Origin: Wuchereria bancrofti
Lineage: Eukaryota; Nematoda; Chromadorea; Rhabditida; Onchocercidae
Direction: 5' to 3'
NCBI GenBank assembly: GCA_005281725.1
Contig: SSBO01000012.1
Location: 18,359,286 to 18,423,285 of the forward strand
DNA length: 64,000 bases
In this document: positions 46,658 through 58,783 of the stretch, one piece after another
Numbering within the stretch: position 1 is the stretch's first letter
Layout: each line of letters opens with the position of its first letter
Notes under the pieces: model-generated
Told to the model about the DNA's origin: nothing
Database searches by the model: none
The model's input: the letters and a program-made list of their open reading frames with translations, nothing else
Translations under genes and position numbers: made by a program

Positions 46658-49643
46658 TAATTCATTTGCTTTTTATATGCTTCATCGTGTATAAATGAGC
46701 TCTTCTATAAGTATCAAATTATTTACTTTGTATAAACTGTAATCGCGACGACATAATGTAAACAAATACATTCAATTTCTATTCAGTGAATAAGTTAAAA
46801 AAAATAATTAAACAAACTGCTTAATCTTTTTATCACACGACTTACCTAAAAAGTCTAGACAAAATTTTGATTCCAGAATTTTTTTATTAAAAGCTTGTAA
46901 ATAATGAATTTAATTAATTCTTACAAAATCTTTTTAACAGCAAACCTAAGACTCATTTTAACCCAAAAAGATCATTTACACTAAAAATTTCCTTAACAAA
47001 AATTTCATATTGTCCTCTTGACTTAATATTTTGTGCTTAAGTTTTAACATTTAGAAATTATAAATGGCCGGCATTATAATCCAATGACTACACAGGGCAG
47101 ATGGACATGAACTTTGATATGTACAAACCTTTTGGTTTAGGCAGTTAGTAAATCTGCTAATTCCAATATCCTTTTTTCCCACAGTTTTGCTTTCTTATAC
47201 TGAAAAATCGAAATAAAGCGTTGGTCAGATTATTATATTGTTGTTTCTTAGCTGCAAATGAAAGTGCAGTAACAGATAACTAACAAATAACAGATAACAT
47301 CCAGAAATACTAACATAATTTGATCAAATCCAATGAGTAGTGAATATCACTGTTCGATAATAGTAGCTTCAACTAAGATAATCAACTTTATTCCATTTAT
47401 CTAATAATAACTCTTGGATCACAGCAAAAACTATCGCAAAATCTAAGAAACATTACGTGAAATGACTAGAAATTTATGTAGTAAATTGATATTTGAATAT
47501 CAGGCAGAAGCAAGTGAAAAATGGAAAAGAAATTAAAATTACTTTGAGTTTTAGGAATGTGATATTTTAGTTTTGTAAATTAAGCGAAAAGGAACGGTGT
47601 TATGTAGTAAACGATAACTAATCAAAAATACCGTTATTGAATAGATCAATATACAGACATATCACCGCGATTTGAATATGCCCAAAAAGTGATGATAGTA
47701 TGCAATTGATAATTGTTAACAGTAAAAAAATCCCAAACCGGATGTAGAAATTTGATAAATAAACTGTGATCTTATTTCAGCTCAATAATGTAATTTTGAC
47801 AATTGTGTCAGAAGCATTTTGGAAAGTGGCGGTTTGTGTAAAAATTTGTATTTTTAAAATAACTTTGGGGAAATGGGGTTATTTGATTCGTAATATGTTA
47901 GCTCGGTGCGGGATAACTCCTTCAGTTATGAATGCGAAACTGATCAATAATAGCAGCGAATAATAATGATAGCCATGATATAATTCGGCCTGTAAAATAG
48001 AAACAAACGTAGGTTGTCTAATATTCCTACTTTAAAACTATGTATTTCAGCTGAGGTGAAATAAGTAGTATGGCAAAAGTAGTAATCGAGGAATTTAATT
48101 CAAAAAACAAGTATTCGCAGAAATATAAATGAACCACTCCGGCTGTTTACATGTTGGTAAATGATGGCGTTTTCACCCTCTGCTATTATCTGCCCTTGTT
48201 GACAAAATAAAAGTGATAATGTACTAACGTGGATCACTGTCCTGTGTATCGACCGGTTCAAGCTAGCAGCAGTTCCTATAAAGCTTTTGTATGTACACAA
48301 AATCTTGCTTCTGTATGTACATTACGTTTTCGCTCCTAAACGTTTTCGTTTTTCATACCGTAGAAAACGAAAATATTATGTGATTCATTTGCATTTAAAA
48401 GAACTGAAATTAAAGCAAACATTAATTGCACATTAATAGGGAATGAAAATATGTCACAGGAATATGCAATGATTGGAAGTGAACTTATCTTTGCATAGAC
48501 CATTTTAATGCGATGCAATACTCAAAAGAAATCACATAAAAATGAAATTCTAAACAAATGCATAATTGGGTTTTACACATAATTCACAGATACATTGCTT
48601 AAGGTGAACAGCATAAGCAGGCTTTAGAAATGTCCAGAATCTCGCAAAAAAGGAAAACGAAAAATTAATTCTGTTTCCAAAAGGACGCCTTGAGAATAAA
48701 ATTACTCTAATCAATATATCTTGCTACTCACTACTGCTAGGTAATCCAACACAATAACTCTGAAACCTCAATTTTCTCTTAAATAACAAATTTAGAACTA
48801 ACAATAACGGTTCTTTGGGAATTCATTCCGCAACTGGAACCGAATCATTTATAAGGTTGTGGGTTAAGTAATATACCACATATAACAAGAAAGTCCAGAA
48901 ATCGATGCACAGAATTGGCTACTGTTTAGGACACAACATTCATGAGGCATATTCCGATAAAGTAGCTGTGTCGAATTATAATGGACTGTGAATTGTGATA
49001 CAAGGCTGAAATGGAAGTAATGGAAGCAAATGGGAGAAAGCATTCATGTCAGCATTCATTCCTGCAACTAAAGAATAATTATTGAATTAATTAGCATCAT
49101 CTTCAGAAGCTAGACTGCCCTTCAAAACAAGGTAGCAAGGTAGAAAAAATCCAGAACAAACGTGATTTTATTCATAGTTAGATGCTAGAAAGCAAGAGAC
49201 AGAATTACCGCACTGAGAGAGGCCTTAAATAAGTAATGCAATTTCCTGAAAGGATTATTATTAAAATTTAATGTTTTAATCTTTCAGGGTTTCAGAGAAA
49301 CTAATCTGAAAAAGCTAACTTTTTTCAAAAAAAAGTACGATATTTTATAAAGCAACATAAGCATCCCATTGCTTTAATGATAGGTGTGGAAAAAAAAGAG
49401 CAAAACCTTACGGCAGTAATATCATCACGTCCATGAGTCACACTGGATTTTTGGTTCATCATTTTTGTGGTTCATCGTTTCCAACGCTGTCACCAAAAGC
49501 ATTATTATGATCCTGGAATATTTCTTTTGCTCAGCATTACTTCATATATTTAAAAATAAGAAAAAATGGAGAAAAGCATCACTCACTGAGTTACCTTCAT
49601 TTAATCCTATGGCTTAAATTTCTTTATTTTTTGCTCATCTTTT
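46658..49643. other. no gene recognised
   Basis: AT-rich. A plus-strand open frame at 47766-47963 has a good upstream acceptor-like cttatttcag but no recognisable product. Confidence 0.45.
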
Positions 49644-49950
49644 TATCCCTGTCATCATTTTCTTCAAAGCAGACTAAATTACTTAGAACTAAGTAAAAAA
49701 GAGAAATCAGGAGAAATAATGGGATGAGAAGACTCGAAAAAAAAGAGTTATGAAAAAAAAAAGAATATAAAAATAGAATTATGTATTTCCCTTAGANTAT
49801 CCCTGTCATCATTTTCTTCAAAGCAGACTAAATTACTTAGAACTAAGTAAAAAAGAGAAATCAGGAGAAATAATGGGATGAGAAGACTCGAAAAAAAAGA
49901 GTTATGAAAAAAAAAAGAATATAAAAATAGAATTATGTATTTCCCTTAGA
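49644..49950. other. contig join (n at 49797) flanked by a 153-base direct repeat
   Basis: 49644-49796 equals 49798-49950. Same unmerged-overlap pattern as the other lone-n joins. Confidence 0.85.
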
Positions 49951-52213
49951 GTGAAAAATAACGAAATGTGCGGTTCTATTACTAAATGTTGTCGATTAAG
50001 AATCATCAAAAACAAAATAGAACAGAAATCAATTTAAGATGTTTTAATAGAGATTAGCCGGTAAGCTTCATCAAAATCAATTTTCAACCACCTGGACAAA
50101 TTATTGGCAGAAACAATAATGGTTGACATATTAAAGCAGGAAGAGCAATATTATGGGGTTAAAATATCGTTTGCTTGCTCGTCAAGCATAGGTCGAACTA
50201 TTAATATTTTAGCGGAAATAATTTTCAGGATTTTGTAAAAAAGTGCAGCGTGCAAGTTCTTTTTGCAAAATATTCTTTTCTTTTTTTTGTTCAAGCATTT
50301 AATAAGCAACTAATTAATTGGAGATAGTTACAGATATTGAGATAATGCGTAGTCAACATATTCATGTAGAAACGGGTAACTTACATAACTAAAGCGATCA
50401 GAAATGGTCAGAAAATAAATTACTCATCTGTAAGGAAGTATGGAAACAAAGGTATTAAATAAGAATTATTGCTAATCAATGTGGACAAATGGATTTGAGA
50501 AATGCACTAGTACTTATTCACTACCAAATGTCAGACGGAATGCAAACAATACACATACATATCGACTAAGACGCTCGAAATTCCCTCTTAAACGCTCCTC
50601 CTTCCCTCGTAACAAAGAGACATTTCGCAGTGCAATTCAGAAGGGAATGACAGAATTGATGTTTATTCGTGGTGCTGACAAATGCAAAGGGAAATTGCAA
50701 AAATAGCTATTAAATTCCGTTTCACTTCAGATCAATTCATACATTTCCATCAAATTTTATCAAATGTCACATACCTCCTGGTCATTAGCAATGTCACGTT
50801 AAAATGTGGTCCAACATAAGTTGGCGAATTCATCAATTTGAAGTTTAAGCTTTCTTTGCAGTTCCATATAAATTATTTTAAATCAGCTAATTTGTTCACT
50901 CCATCACTATTAATATTTAAATTACAGGATATGGTAAATAAACTCTTTACTTATTCACTACCAAGTCTACCATCGGAACAAGTTTAACTAGTGATAATGA
51001 ACTATTGGAATTATATCATAGTCTCAGCCTGCAGTTAATGCTTAACAAAGTGAAGAGAGCAGTTAGTGATAAGACTCGTGATATCGGGATGATTAGCATA
51101 GTTTTAACAACTATGACGATTGTAAATTCAAAACTATATTTCAAAAAAAGAAATGAAAAGATATGACCAGTTTATCTAGTACATCAAACAGAGACTTCAT
51201 AAACGAGACCACACACAAAAAATTGGAATTTGAAACATTCAATTAAGCAGTTCCTATACGCGAAGATTTCGTTGTTCCTCAAAAAATTGCTGCACTTTCG
51301 AAACCCCAAAAATGAAAAAATATCATTTTCTAAGTTTGTTGGACCATAAATTCGTTTTTCTCTTTCATCTTCAATACTTTAGGAAATTATTACACATATA
51401 CGACAATAGCTGTTTATCTGCTTACAAATATACTGCACTATTTAAATCGAAAATCATTCAAAGACGTAGGTGATAAGTAGAAAAAGGCACCAATTAAGAA
51501 TTAGTAATAATTGTTCCTTTCTTGAAAGACTTCTATTAATCTCAGGAAATTCAACCAGTTTTATAATCAATTTTATGTCAATTTTTTGGGAAATAAACAT
51601 AAAACTTATTATGGGATTTTTTTATTGATAAGTATGAAAAACGATATGGCAGTGGAATAGATTAATGGGATTAGAGTTAAGGTAATCAATATCACAATCA
51701 ATCTCCATGACATTTGTCTTCCTTGTTTTGCCTTTGGTAATTTGATTGCAAAATCATCGCTTCTCTATCGCTAACTAAATTTGTCCATTGAAATAAAGTT
51801 GAAAGTGTCAGTTAGAAGAAAAAAGTTACATCTATCTCTCTCTCGTGAGCTATGCAAATCTGACTAATCAGTTTGCTAAATAGGTGGTTGCTAATTTCAA
51901 CTATACTAGCATCAAATATCGCTTGATTTCCCGCAGTAAACAAGGAAAATTAAATGAGCATTCTCATAACTTGATAGCACTTGGGGAGTAAGATAATGCT
52001 CCAAGTGATATCAAGTCCCCCTTCTCACGTTCAACCTACTTTCAATCAAATTTCACTTTTTTAAATTCGAAAAGATGAAATAACTGCATATTATTAATCT
52101 ACCATTAAAAATCATTCCGAATCAATAACAATTATGGAAATATCTAACATTTCTAGAAAGCAAAACGAAAACTACAAAGCTCTAACATCAATCGAAGAGA
52201 AAATTTTAAGTAT
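49951..52213. other. no gene recognised
   Basis: AT-rich. Short open frames such as 50479-50706 (+) are unsupported. Confidence 0.45.
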
Positions 52214-52483
52214 TACCTTTGTCATTATTCTTAAAAATGATTTCTACTGAACGCTTCGGAGGTTCCTGCTTAAGTTTTTCCAGCTTTTTCCAGCATTTCA
52301 ATTTCGGAACACTTATGCAAGAAATCGACCCGTCCTGATGAAAGGTTGGAACTAGCAACACAGTAATTTGTTTCAGAGAATATTTTTGGTCAAATGCAAT
52401 ACTCTGGAATAATTTGTACCAAAATGTTCAAGAACACTTTGTGGATGGATGTTTAGCTGATGGCATATTTTTGCTGCCATTTC
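52214..52483 (-). pseudogene. possible second exon of the secreted-protein gene, frameshifted
   Basis: After acceptor tattttcag, the frame EMAAKICHQLNIHPQSVLEH ends at a TGA. The next frame continues FWYKLFQSIAFDQKYSLKQI, then TVLLVPTFHQDGSISC and KRSVEIIFKNNDK, to donor AAAG|GTAATA. One extra T in a TTTT run near 52424 would join the two frames. Composition and splice signals suggest real coding origin. Product unknown. Confidence 0.3.
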
Positions 52484-53282
52484 CTGAAAATATGCAAACC
52501 TATTGAATATTAAGAAATTAAAAAAATCCAAAATTACATCGTGCTAATGCTGATTTGTTCTTTCAACATCATTCACCCTACCATTAAAAAATTTGTAATT
52601 TCACTAAAGTATGGAAATTTTAAAAAAATCATGAAATTTCAGAAAATGTGAAAGTTTAAACCAAATTATTCCTCAGCAATCTTTTATACTGGAAGAATTT
52701 AGATTCACCACAAAGAACAACATTATTGTGAACAATCAATCGTTTAAATGCCAAATTAATTTCAATATGTGGTCTACATTTCAGCAGATACTCCATCTAA
52801 AATCCATATCAGAAACTGGGGAATTTACATTCATTAATATCAATACCGAAGAATGAGCGAATGGGTTAACTGCAAAATGAAATAGTTTTTTTCCTTTACA
52901 GCATGCATTGATGTTTTAAAAAAAAGCCTGGATGCGGAAATGATATACTGATTACGAGTGCTATGCATCAAACATTAGGATTCAACTTGGATTGATTTTT
53001 GGAAGCTTGCAAACATGAGCCAATCTTAGCTTCCTAGTGAGATTGATCTCTTTCTTTACAGAAAGTCCTTCCGCTATTCTTTTTTGAAAAAGTATTTTTG
53101 AATGTCTGTATGAAATTCGAATCTAATATCGCATTCTCGAGATTTGTTCGGAGAATCTACTACCTGATTTTTGAGCGTACCAAATCATTTTATTTCATCA
53201 TGCAAATTGTTATATTTGCTTCATCTATCTTGAAAAGATAGAAATGATACATCTCCAAGCAAATAATGAAATTACTAAATAC

Positions 53283-53387
53283 CTTTGGATAAACGGCATC
53301 CACCAATCCCCAAACTCTATTCTCAATATCAGCCTTAACATCGATTGTCACAACCAGACCAATTATTAGTAAAAGCAATCGCTTCAT
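53283..53387 (-). CDS. first exon with signal peptide, unrecognised secreted protein
   Basis: An ATG-initiated 35-codon exon reads MKRLLLLIIGLVVTIDVKAD then IENRVWGLVDAVYPK and ends at AAG|GTATTT. Lys-Arg followed by a run of Leu/Ile/Val and then VKA-D is a typical cleavable signal peptide. A phase-0 continuation exists at 52483 (EMAAKICHQLNIHPQ), but that exon is frameshifted. No family recognised. It may be the remnant of a small secreted-protein gene or a chance frame. Confidence 0.35.
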
Positions 53388-54592
53388 GCTAATTTATTAT
53401 GAACTATTTCACAAATAGTAAAACATTCTTTTATGTACTATAATGAAGAGCAGTGGATGGATGTATGCAAAATAATGAATTTTGGATGCAAATTTCTCCC
53501 CAACAACCCACTGCTAATCAAATGAACACTTCTGATTTCTGATCTTAATTGAGACGAAGGAACCTTGCAGTACACTTTTATTTCTAGTTCCAAATGTATT
53601 GAGGAAATTAAAATTACTCGTCTTTACACTCTAACAAATCCTCGAAAGAATCACCTGAGCTCAGTGGATAATTTCAAAACTTCTGCAATCCCGGATACCC
53701 TTGCCATTACTTGAAAAATCTTGTGTGACGTAATTAGAAAGGCCATCCAGTTATCATTCTTAGTCATATAATATTGATCCAGATGTTCGGCGATGAAATA
53801 TGCAAAATTCAGAATATCTGAAAACATGACTAAACTAACTACAAATTGGGAATGGATAGTGAATTAGCTCAATATTCAAAAATGAAAAATTCTAGATTTT
53901 CCTTGGAGAACTTCACTTTTATCTGCACAAATCCTTTCCCGAGCGATCATCAAAAACACAAAAAATATGGCAAGTGTTGTAGTAGAGAAAGTATTTTTCC
54001 TCCAAACGAAAATTTTTTAACAGCGGGACCAAATTTCAAAGTAAAAAACAACGGCTATAAAACGACAACAGAATAACAACATTAAAACAAGACGTCAGAA
54101 ATCAATTAAAGACTACGATTAAGAGCATCTGGTACCTAGTCTCTGAGTGGAGATCTATGACTGACACCAAACAAAAGCATGAACGCAGCTCCAGATATAA
54201 GGCGTTGATAAGTTTTACTTTCACCTTTCCGAAAAATTTCAACATTTAAAATTAGTTTTAATTGATTTGCATACAGTTTCTGTAACATATTTCGCCCACT
54301 CCCGCTAGATAAAACTATAGCTAATTTCTGAGAAATTAGCGATAGTTTGAATACGCCGGTATTCAAATAGGTTTAATGGAATAACAAACAATATATTTTA
54401 TGAAAAAGGGAAAATAGAATAAAACTATATTTCTTTTTATTGTATAGGAATGCAAAACTAATATTAAGTGACATTTTAACAATTTCTACATGAATTTTAC
54501 CGGGACACTCCGAACAATGCATAAAACCTCAAATTTTAGTTATGTAAAACATGAGCCAACATATTAATATGTTGCATGAAACACAGTGAACC

Positions 54593-54861
54593 TTAGAAGC
54601 TCCCATACTCGTCGCTGCCATCAACATTTCTCCACCAACGTTTAAATTTCTCATCAATAGCATCCAAAGGATCAACACGTTCTCCACCACAAACATTGCC
54701 AGCGAACTGTTGTACTGCTGTACCAAACAAGGACTGCGATACTAATTCATTAGCTGAATATAACGGTACTGCTGCTCCAGAACCAGTTCGAGCACGTTTC
54801 ATAGGCGCAATATCCCAGTTTGCTGCCAAACCAATTGTGCCACTTCCCTTACGACTATATT
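54593..54861 (-). CDS. terminal exon after the RG-rich exon
   Basis: Acceptor aattatag|AA joins DYAG-E in phase with the previous exon. It reads YSRKGSGTIGLAANWDIAPM, then KRARTGSGAAVPLYSANELV and DAIDEKFKRWWRNVDGSDEY to TAA (54593-54595). KRAR is a possible nuclear localisation signal. No lesion. I do not recognise the C-terminal domain, which may be a nematode-specific end of RHA-1. Confidence 0.6.
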
Positions 54862-55317
54862 CTATAATTTTGAATATCATATACATTTGTTATTCTTACG
54901 TTTCGATTCCCAACGAATAAACCATTGCAGGTGCAACATATGATGCAATAATCCGACATAAAATGGACAACAGTAACCAAGAAACTAGCAGTACTGGATG
55001 ATTTACAATCCTTTAAAAAAATTTAATTTATGATTACATTAATTGCATACTGGCATTCAGACTCATAAATAATACAGCAGTTTATTACTTGTTCAATTAA
55101 GCTAATTATACATCAACAAAATTATTTGAATAATCATTTTGTATAATATTTGCCTTATACTATAATATAAGCAGATTATTTCTGAAATCACTGTTGTTCT
55201 AAAATACACGCACTGTTACAATCAAACCTAACTAGATCAAACATGTGTCAGATCTATGTAAATTATATTTCAAATCTATAAAATCAAATTAAGTAAAAGC
55301 TCTGTCCAAAAACTTAC

Positions 55318-55709
55318 CAGCATAATCTGATGGTGTACCTCTGCCACAATTTCGCATAATGCTGTCGCTCACACAGGGGTGAAAAGCCTTGTTTTGAAAA
55401 AAGCTAGACGAGTGGTGACTATTATTTCTACCACGTCTACCAAAATTATTTCTAAAACCTCCTCTATTATTAATGTTGCTGTAACCAGCAGGATTATGAG
55501 ACCGCCCTACATAAGTTTCTTGAGACCAGTTCTTAGATGGAGAATAATCAAAACCGCGAACAACACTTTTCAGTGCTTCCTCATAACTCTGATATCTTGT
55601 TCCATTATTTCCAAAAGCACTCGTTGGACCGCTTCTTCCTCGTCCTCCATTTGTACTTTTTCTATTTCCTCTTGTGCTCAATTTCATGCCACTGGCGCTA
55701 TTTCAAAAG
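55318..55709 (-). CDS. RG-rich exon (RHA-like tail, or start of a separate small gene)
   Basis: Acceptor gttttag|C, donor GCTG|GTAAGT, in phase with the segment before it. After a TGA at 55703-55705 it is open: MKLSTRGNRKSTNGGRGRSG, then many Arg, Gly, Asn and Ser residues with RGG-like RGGF, GRRGRNN and GRG. RG-rich tails in RNA helicases bind nucleic acid and are often methylated. The ATG at 55687 lies just after the stop, so this exon and the next (54593-54861) form an intact two-exon frame of about 213 residues that could be translated on its own. Confidence 0.6.
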
Positions 55710-56086
55710 CTAAAACAAAATCAAATTATGCTTAAATCTTCGTAGAAGGAATCAATTTACACAAAAGATGAACACACCGAAGAAGGAAAGCAAGAAATAG
55801 CAGTTTAAAAACCATGTTATTTCATGAAATTAAAACTTTACACTTAATGGAAATATTTCACCTAAAGTATTAGATTGAAAGTTTACATTTATTATGAAAG
55901 AAGGTCCTAACTGATGATAAAAACCATAGGACTTACTACTTGTGACCTTTATGTATTAGTTTAGAAGGCCTGAAAAAAAAATAGCTGCATAAACGGCTTA
56001 TTTAGAAGACTCAGGAAAACAAAGTCCTTGTCCTTCTACAAATCTATGTTTTATGTTAATATAACTTTAAATTACTCCAAAAATAC

Positions 56087-56341
56087 CCTCTAATGTAGCT
56101 CGAGCGAGAAATTCCTTTAACGCAAGCATTCTCTTGCTGCTGTGTTCTAGTAACTTTTTCATTTGGTGACCAACCAAAAAGTGAAGACAGTTGCTTTAGG
56201 ATCTTAAGTAGCTTATTATCATTTTCATCAACTTTATTCGTGGCTTCTGGATTCAAACAACTTCGTACAACAAGTGCTTCGATGCATGGTCACAAAGCTA
56301 CAATTCGAGCCGCAGCCTGCACATTCATTTGCAAGGGAATC
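56087..56341 (-). pseudogene. RHA-like segment 16: end of the conserved core, nonsense codon
   Basis: Acceptor tttttcag|G, donor AGAGG|GTATTT. It reads IPLQMNVQAAARIVAL, TGA, PCIEALVVRSCLNPEATNKV, then LLKILKQLSSLFGW. DHX9 has Arg at the stop (GLRAAMEALVV), so this too is CGA to TGA (56290-56292). Confidence 0.82.
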
Positions 56342-56492
56342 CTGAAAAAACAGAAAAAATGGATGAATAAACTAAAAAAAAAAAAAAAACAAAAGTAACA
56401 TGCCTAATATAAAGCTGATATATTATAAAAGTATCTAAATTATTTCTGAGACTAATAGCTGATATAAAAAGCCAAAAGGCACTAAAACTTAC

Positions 56493-56611
56493 ATGTTATC
56501 TAATCTGATAATATTATTACCATAATACTCCACCTTTTGGCTTCCAAAAAGAAGTAATTGAAGGGGTGTTATGTTCGAAATTTGTTTACATGATATTACT
56601 TCAGTACGAAG
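56493..56611 (-). pseudogene. RHA-like segment 15: TPLQLLLFGS region, intact
   Basis: Acceptor cttttcag|CTT, donor AACAT|GTAAGT. It reads LRTEVISCKQISNITPLQLL then LFGSQKVEYYGNNIIRLDN. Matches IRTRAISAKGMTLVTPLQLLLFAS. The expected Trp after DN becomes Met across the junction. Confidence 0.8.
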
Positions 56612-56770
56612 CTGAAAAGGTCATTCTCATTAATTCACATTATAAAGTAATTTTCAAGTCAATGTCTCTGGAAATTACTCTTTGTAAAGAAAAAAATCTA
56701 ATTTGGGAAAATGTTTTTCTTGTTCTTAAAAAAATTTATCCTAGCTTTTTAAAAAAGAGCAAAACGCTAC

Positions 56771-56926
56771 CTTTTCCCGAAAAAACAAACAAAGAAGATG
56801 GAAATTTAATAATATCCGAACTATGAAAACGTGTGTTCACAGATTGCTTGCTCATCAAAGCTGTTGCCTGCTCCAGTGTATAAACACGCCGTTTATCGCG
56901 GTAGTGGCAAACATTTGGATATAGAG
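56771..56926 (-). pseudogene. RHA-like segment 14: YPNV region
   Basis: Acceptor agttttag|CT. It reads LYPNVCHYRDKRRVYTLEQA, then TALMSKQSVNTRFHSSDIIK and FPSSLFVFSGK. Matches YPNVCYHKEKRK to SPFFVFGEK. The donor GAAAAG|GTAGCG is out of phase with the next segment by one base. Confidence 0.78.
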
Positions 56927-57598
56927 CTAAAACTCATTGATTGTAGATTTATATAATTGCTTCTCTATGGAGAAAGAAACGCACACTGAGTTCAACTTAA
57001 TTTCCGAGTTTGAGTTTCAGTCCATTAAAAGCATTCTCTTGTTTTGCTTTTTTCTCTTTATAAAAACTGCGAATGAATTTCATGAAGATCCATATATGCA
57101 TCACATTTTGAATTTCCAAATGGTACTATCCGTATTATAAGGTATTTTGCATGACTACGCTTTTCTTAGCATCTCTCAGTAAAAATTCTACTGAGGAAAA
57201 AAACTTAGCAAAACTGAACAAAGTCACTTCCATCACTTTACGTTGTAAAGTAACTTTCAAATCTGTTCATGTAAAAATTAGTTTCTCGTGATAAAAACCT
57301 TGATTCAAAAATCTCTGTTTCTTGCCTTACAAAACTATAAGCTACATGACAAAAAACTTCTCTTTAGTAGAGATTATATTGAAATATATGAAAAAGTGAT
57401 CAAGAGTAGTGTTATTTAAATTCTATCTCAACAAAAGCTCGCCCTGCAGGTATTACTGTCAGATAGAAATGTTTAAATGGTTCCAGTGAATAATGACATA
57501 AATTTAAGCCCACTTAAAAATAAAATTACATAATCATTACCATAAACCAATAACGAAAGTATAAGATCGAGATTTGAATCCGGTTCTCTGTTAGATAC

Positions 57599-57669
57599 AG
57601 CTAATGGAATGAACAGTGATTAGAAAAACTACATGAGATCAATGTATCGGTCAGCTGTCTTTGGCAACC
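57599..57669 (-). pseudogene. RHA-like segment 13: short exon, frameshifted
   Basis: After acceptor ctttttag, one frame starts RVAK and the next continues RQLTDTLISCSF, as in DHX9 EAKVQLKEILINSGF. A base is missing between them. The 3' limit is uncertain. Confidence 0.5.
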
Positions 57670-57791
57670 CTAAAAAGTAAAAAAGTTGCAATCAGTTCTT
57701 TCGTACACATAAAAATCACAAAATTTCTAAAGAGTTACAATTTCCATGAAATATACAACTTGTTTCGGTTGCATTACTTTAACGAAGATAC

Positions 57792-58044
57792 CTAATTATT
57801 CGCAATACTGTAGAATTCAATTCCTTGAATTCAAACCGTTCGCAAAAATCTTTCTCTGCCATTGTATCTTGATCATATGCTTCACACCATCTGTTGTAAA
57901 CACATATAAGCGCAATATGATGAAAAGCGGCTGCCAGAAAATGAACGTTGTTGGAAAGACAGTTTAGAAGTGGTTCGGTCCCCTGGTATATATGGTGTGG
58001 CAAATAATGATGCTGCAGATATTGTTGCTAATAATTCGCCAATA
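57792..58044 (-). pseudogene. RHA-like segment 12: helicase-associated domain, 2-base deletion
   Basis: Acceptor tttcag|T, donor ATTAG|GTATCT. It reads IGELLATISAASLFATPYIP to SGSRFS, then in another frame HHIALICVYNRWCEAYDQDT, then MAEKDFCERFEFKELNSTVL. DHX9 has RFSDHVALLSVF here, so two bases are missing near 57917. Confidence 0.8.
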
Positions 58045-58270
58045 CTGAAATTTCGAGAAGTTAGAAAAAAAGTGGATGTCTTTGAATGAATCCACTATGA
58101 CGAACAAAAACAAATATTAAAAAATTATTTAATAGTTTGTAAAGCAGGAATGTTCCTATCGCTATAATAAAGAGCAAATATCAATTTACAATATTGGTAT
58201 TAAGATGTATCATTATTTTCTTCCTAATCTGTCAAAAAGAAATGAGTGGTGCAGTTAATCTGGAACAAAC

Positions 58271-58381
58271 CCGCATGCAGTATCAAGAATGAGAGTTTTT
58301 CCAAGTACTGGTTTAATGGGAAGTCGAGCTAAAATGCGACGAGTTCCGTTAATTCACTGTTTGAATCCAAAGCTGACATAT
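58271..58381 (-). pseudogene. RHA-like segment 11: ratchet domain start, frameshifted
   Basis: Acceptor tttgtag|AT. It reads MSALDSNSELTE, then needs a one-base shift to read RRILARLPIKPVLGKTLILD and TACG to donor GCGG|GTTTG. Matches DALDANDELTPLGRILAKLP. The length is one base short of keeping phase. Confidence 0.78.
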
Positions 58382-58640
58382 CTACAAAAAAAAGAAAAAA
58401 AAATTTCAAATAATAAGTAAATAGAAAAGAAAAAGTCGCAATAAGAATAAAACAGTGCATACTTCCAATATTTGGGAAGCCAAAACTGCTTAAAGATTCA
58501 TTTTTTGTTCATTAATAAGGTTAATAATAACAACAAATATTGGTCTACTTTCACAAAGGAACTTTTCGAACTAATTCGTCCTGTAAGTTGTAGCAAATCC
58601 ATATTATAATGATTTAAACCTTTTTGCTGAAATAACCAAC

Positions 58641-58783
58641 CCCGAAGGAGTACTTCAGCCTCAATAACAGAATCGATTGGTGTTGGTTCGATTACTTTGG
58701 CCAAAAACCCAATCAGTTTAACCATCAGCGCAATTTCATGCACTGGAATTCTCAGCATTTCCGCTGTGCGATATTCTTCTAAC
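58641..58783 (-). pseudogene. RHA-like segment 10: winged-helix start, short in-frame deletion
   Basis: Acceptor cttaaag|G, donor CGGG|GTTGGT. It reads [20 protein letters not shown], then [20 protein letters not shown] and EAEVLLR. Relative to DHX9 (IKLLRLGGIGQFLAK) about six residues are missing in frame. Confidence 0.8.

Noticed and set aside
47766..47963. 65-codon plus-strand open frame
   Set aside because: No similarity, unusual Cys/Ile/Lys content and no downstream exon; insufficient to call a gene.
50479..50706. 75-codon plus-strand open frame
   Set aside because: No recognisable domain, no splice or promoter support, low-complexity Arg/Asn/Ser start.
58498..58620. [10 protein letters not shown] as a second copy of the helicase GRILA block
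   Set aside because: The exon ends cleanly at the donor 58641, and the true block is at 58271-58381. The resemblance is short and likely chance.
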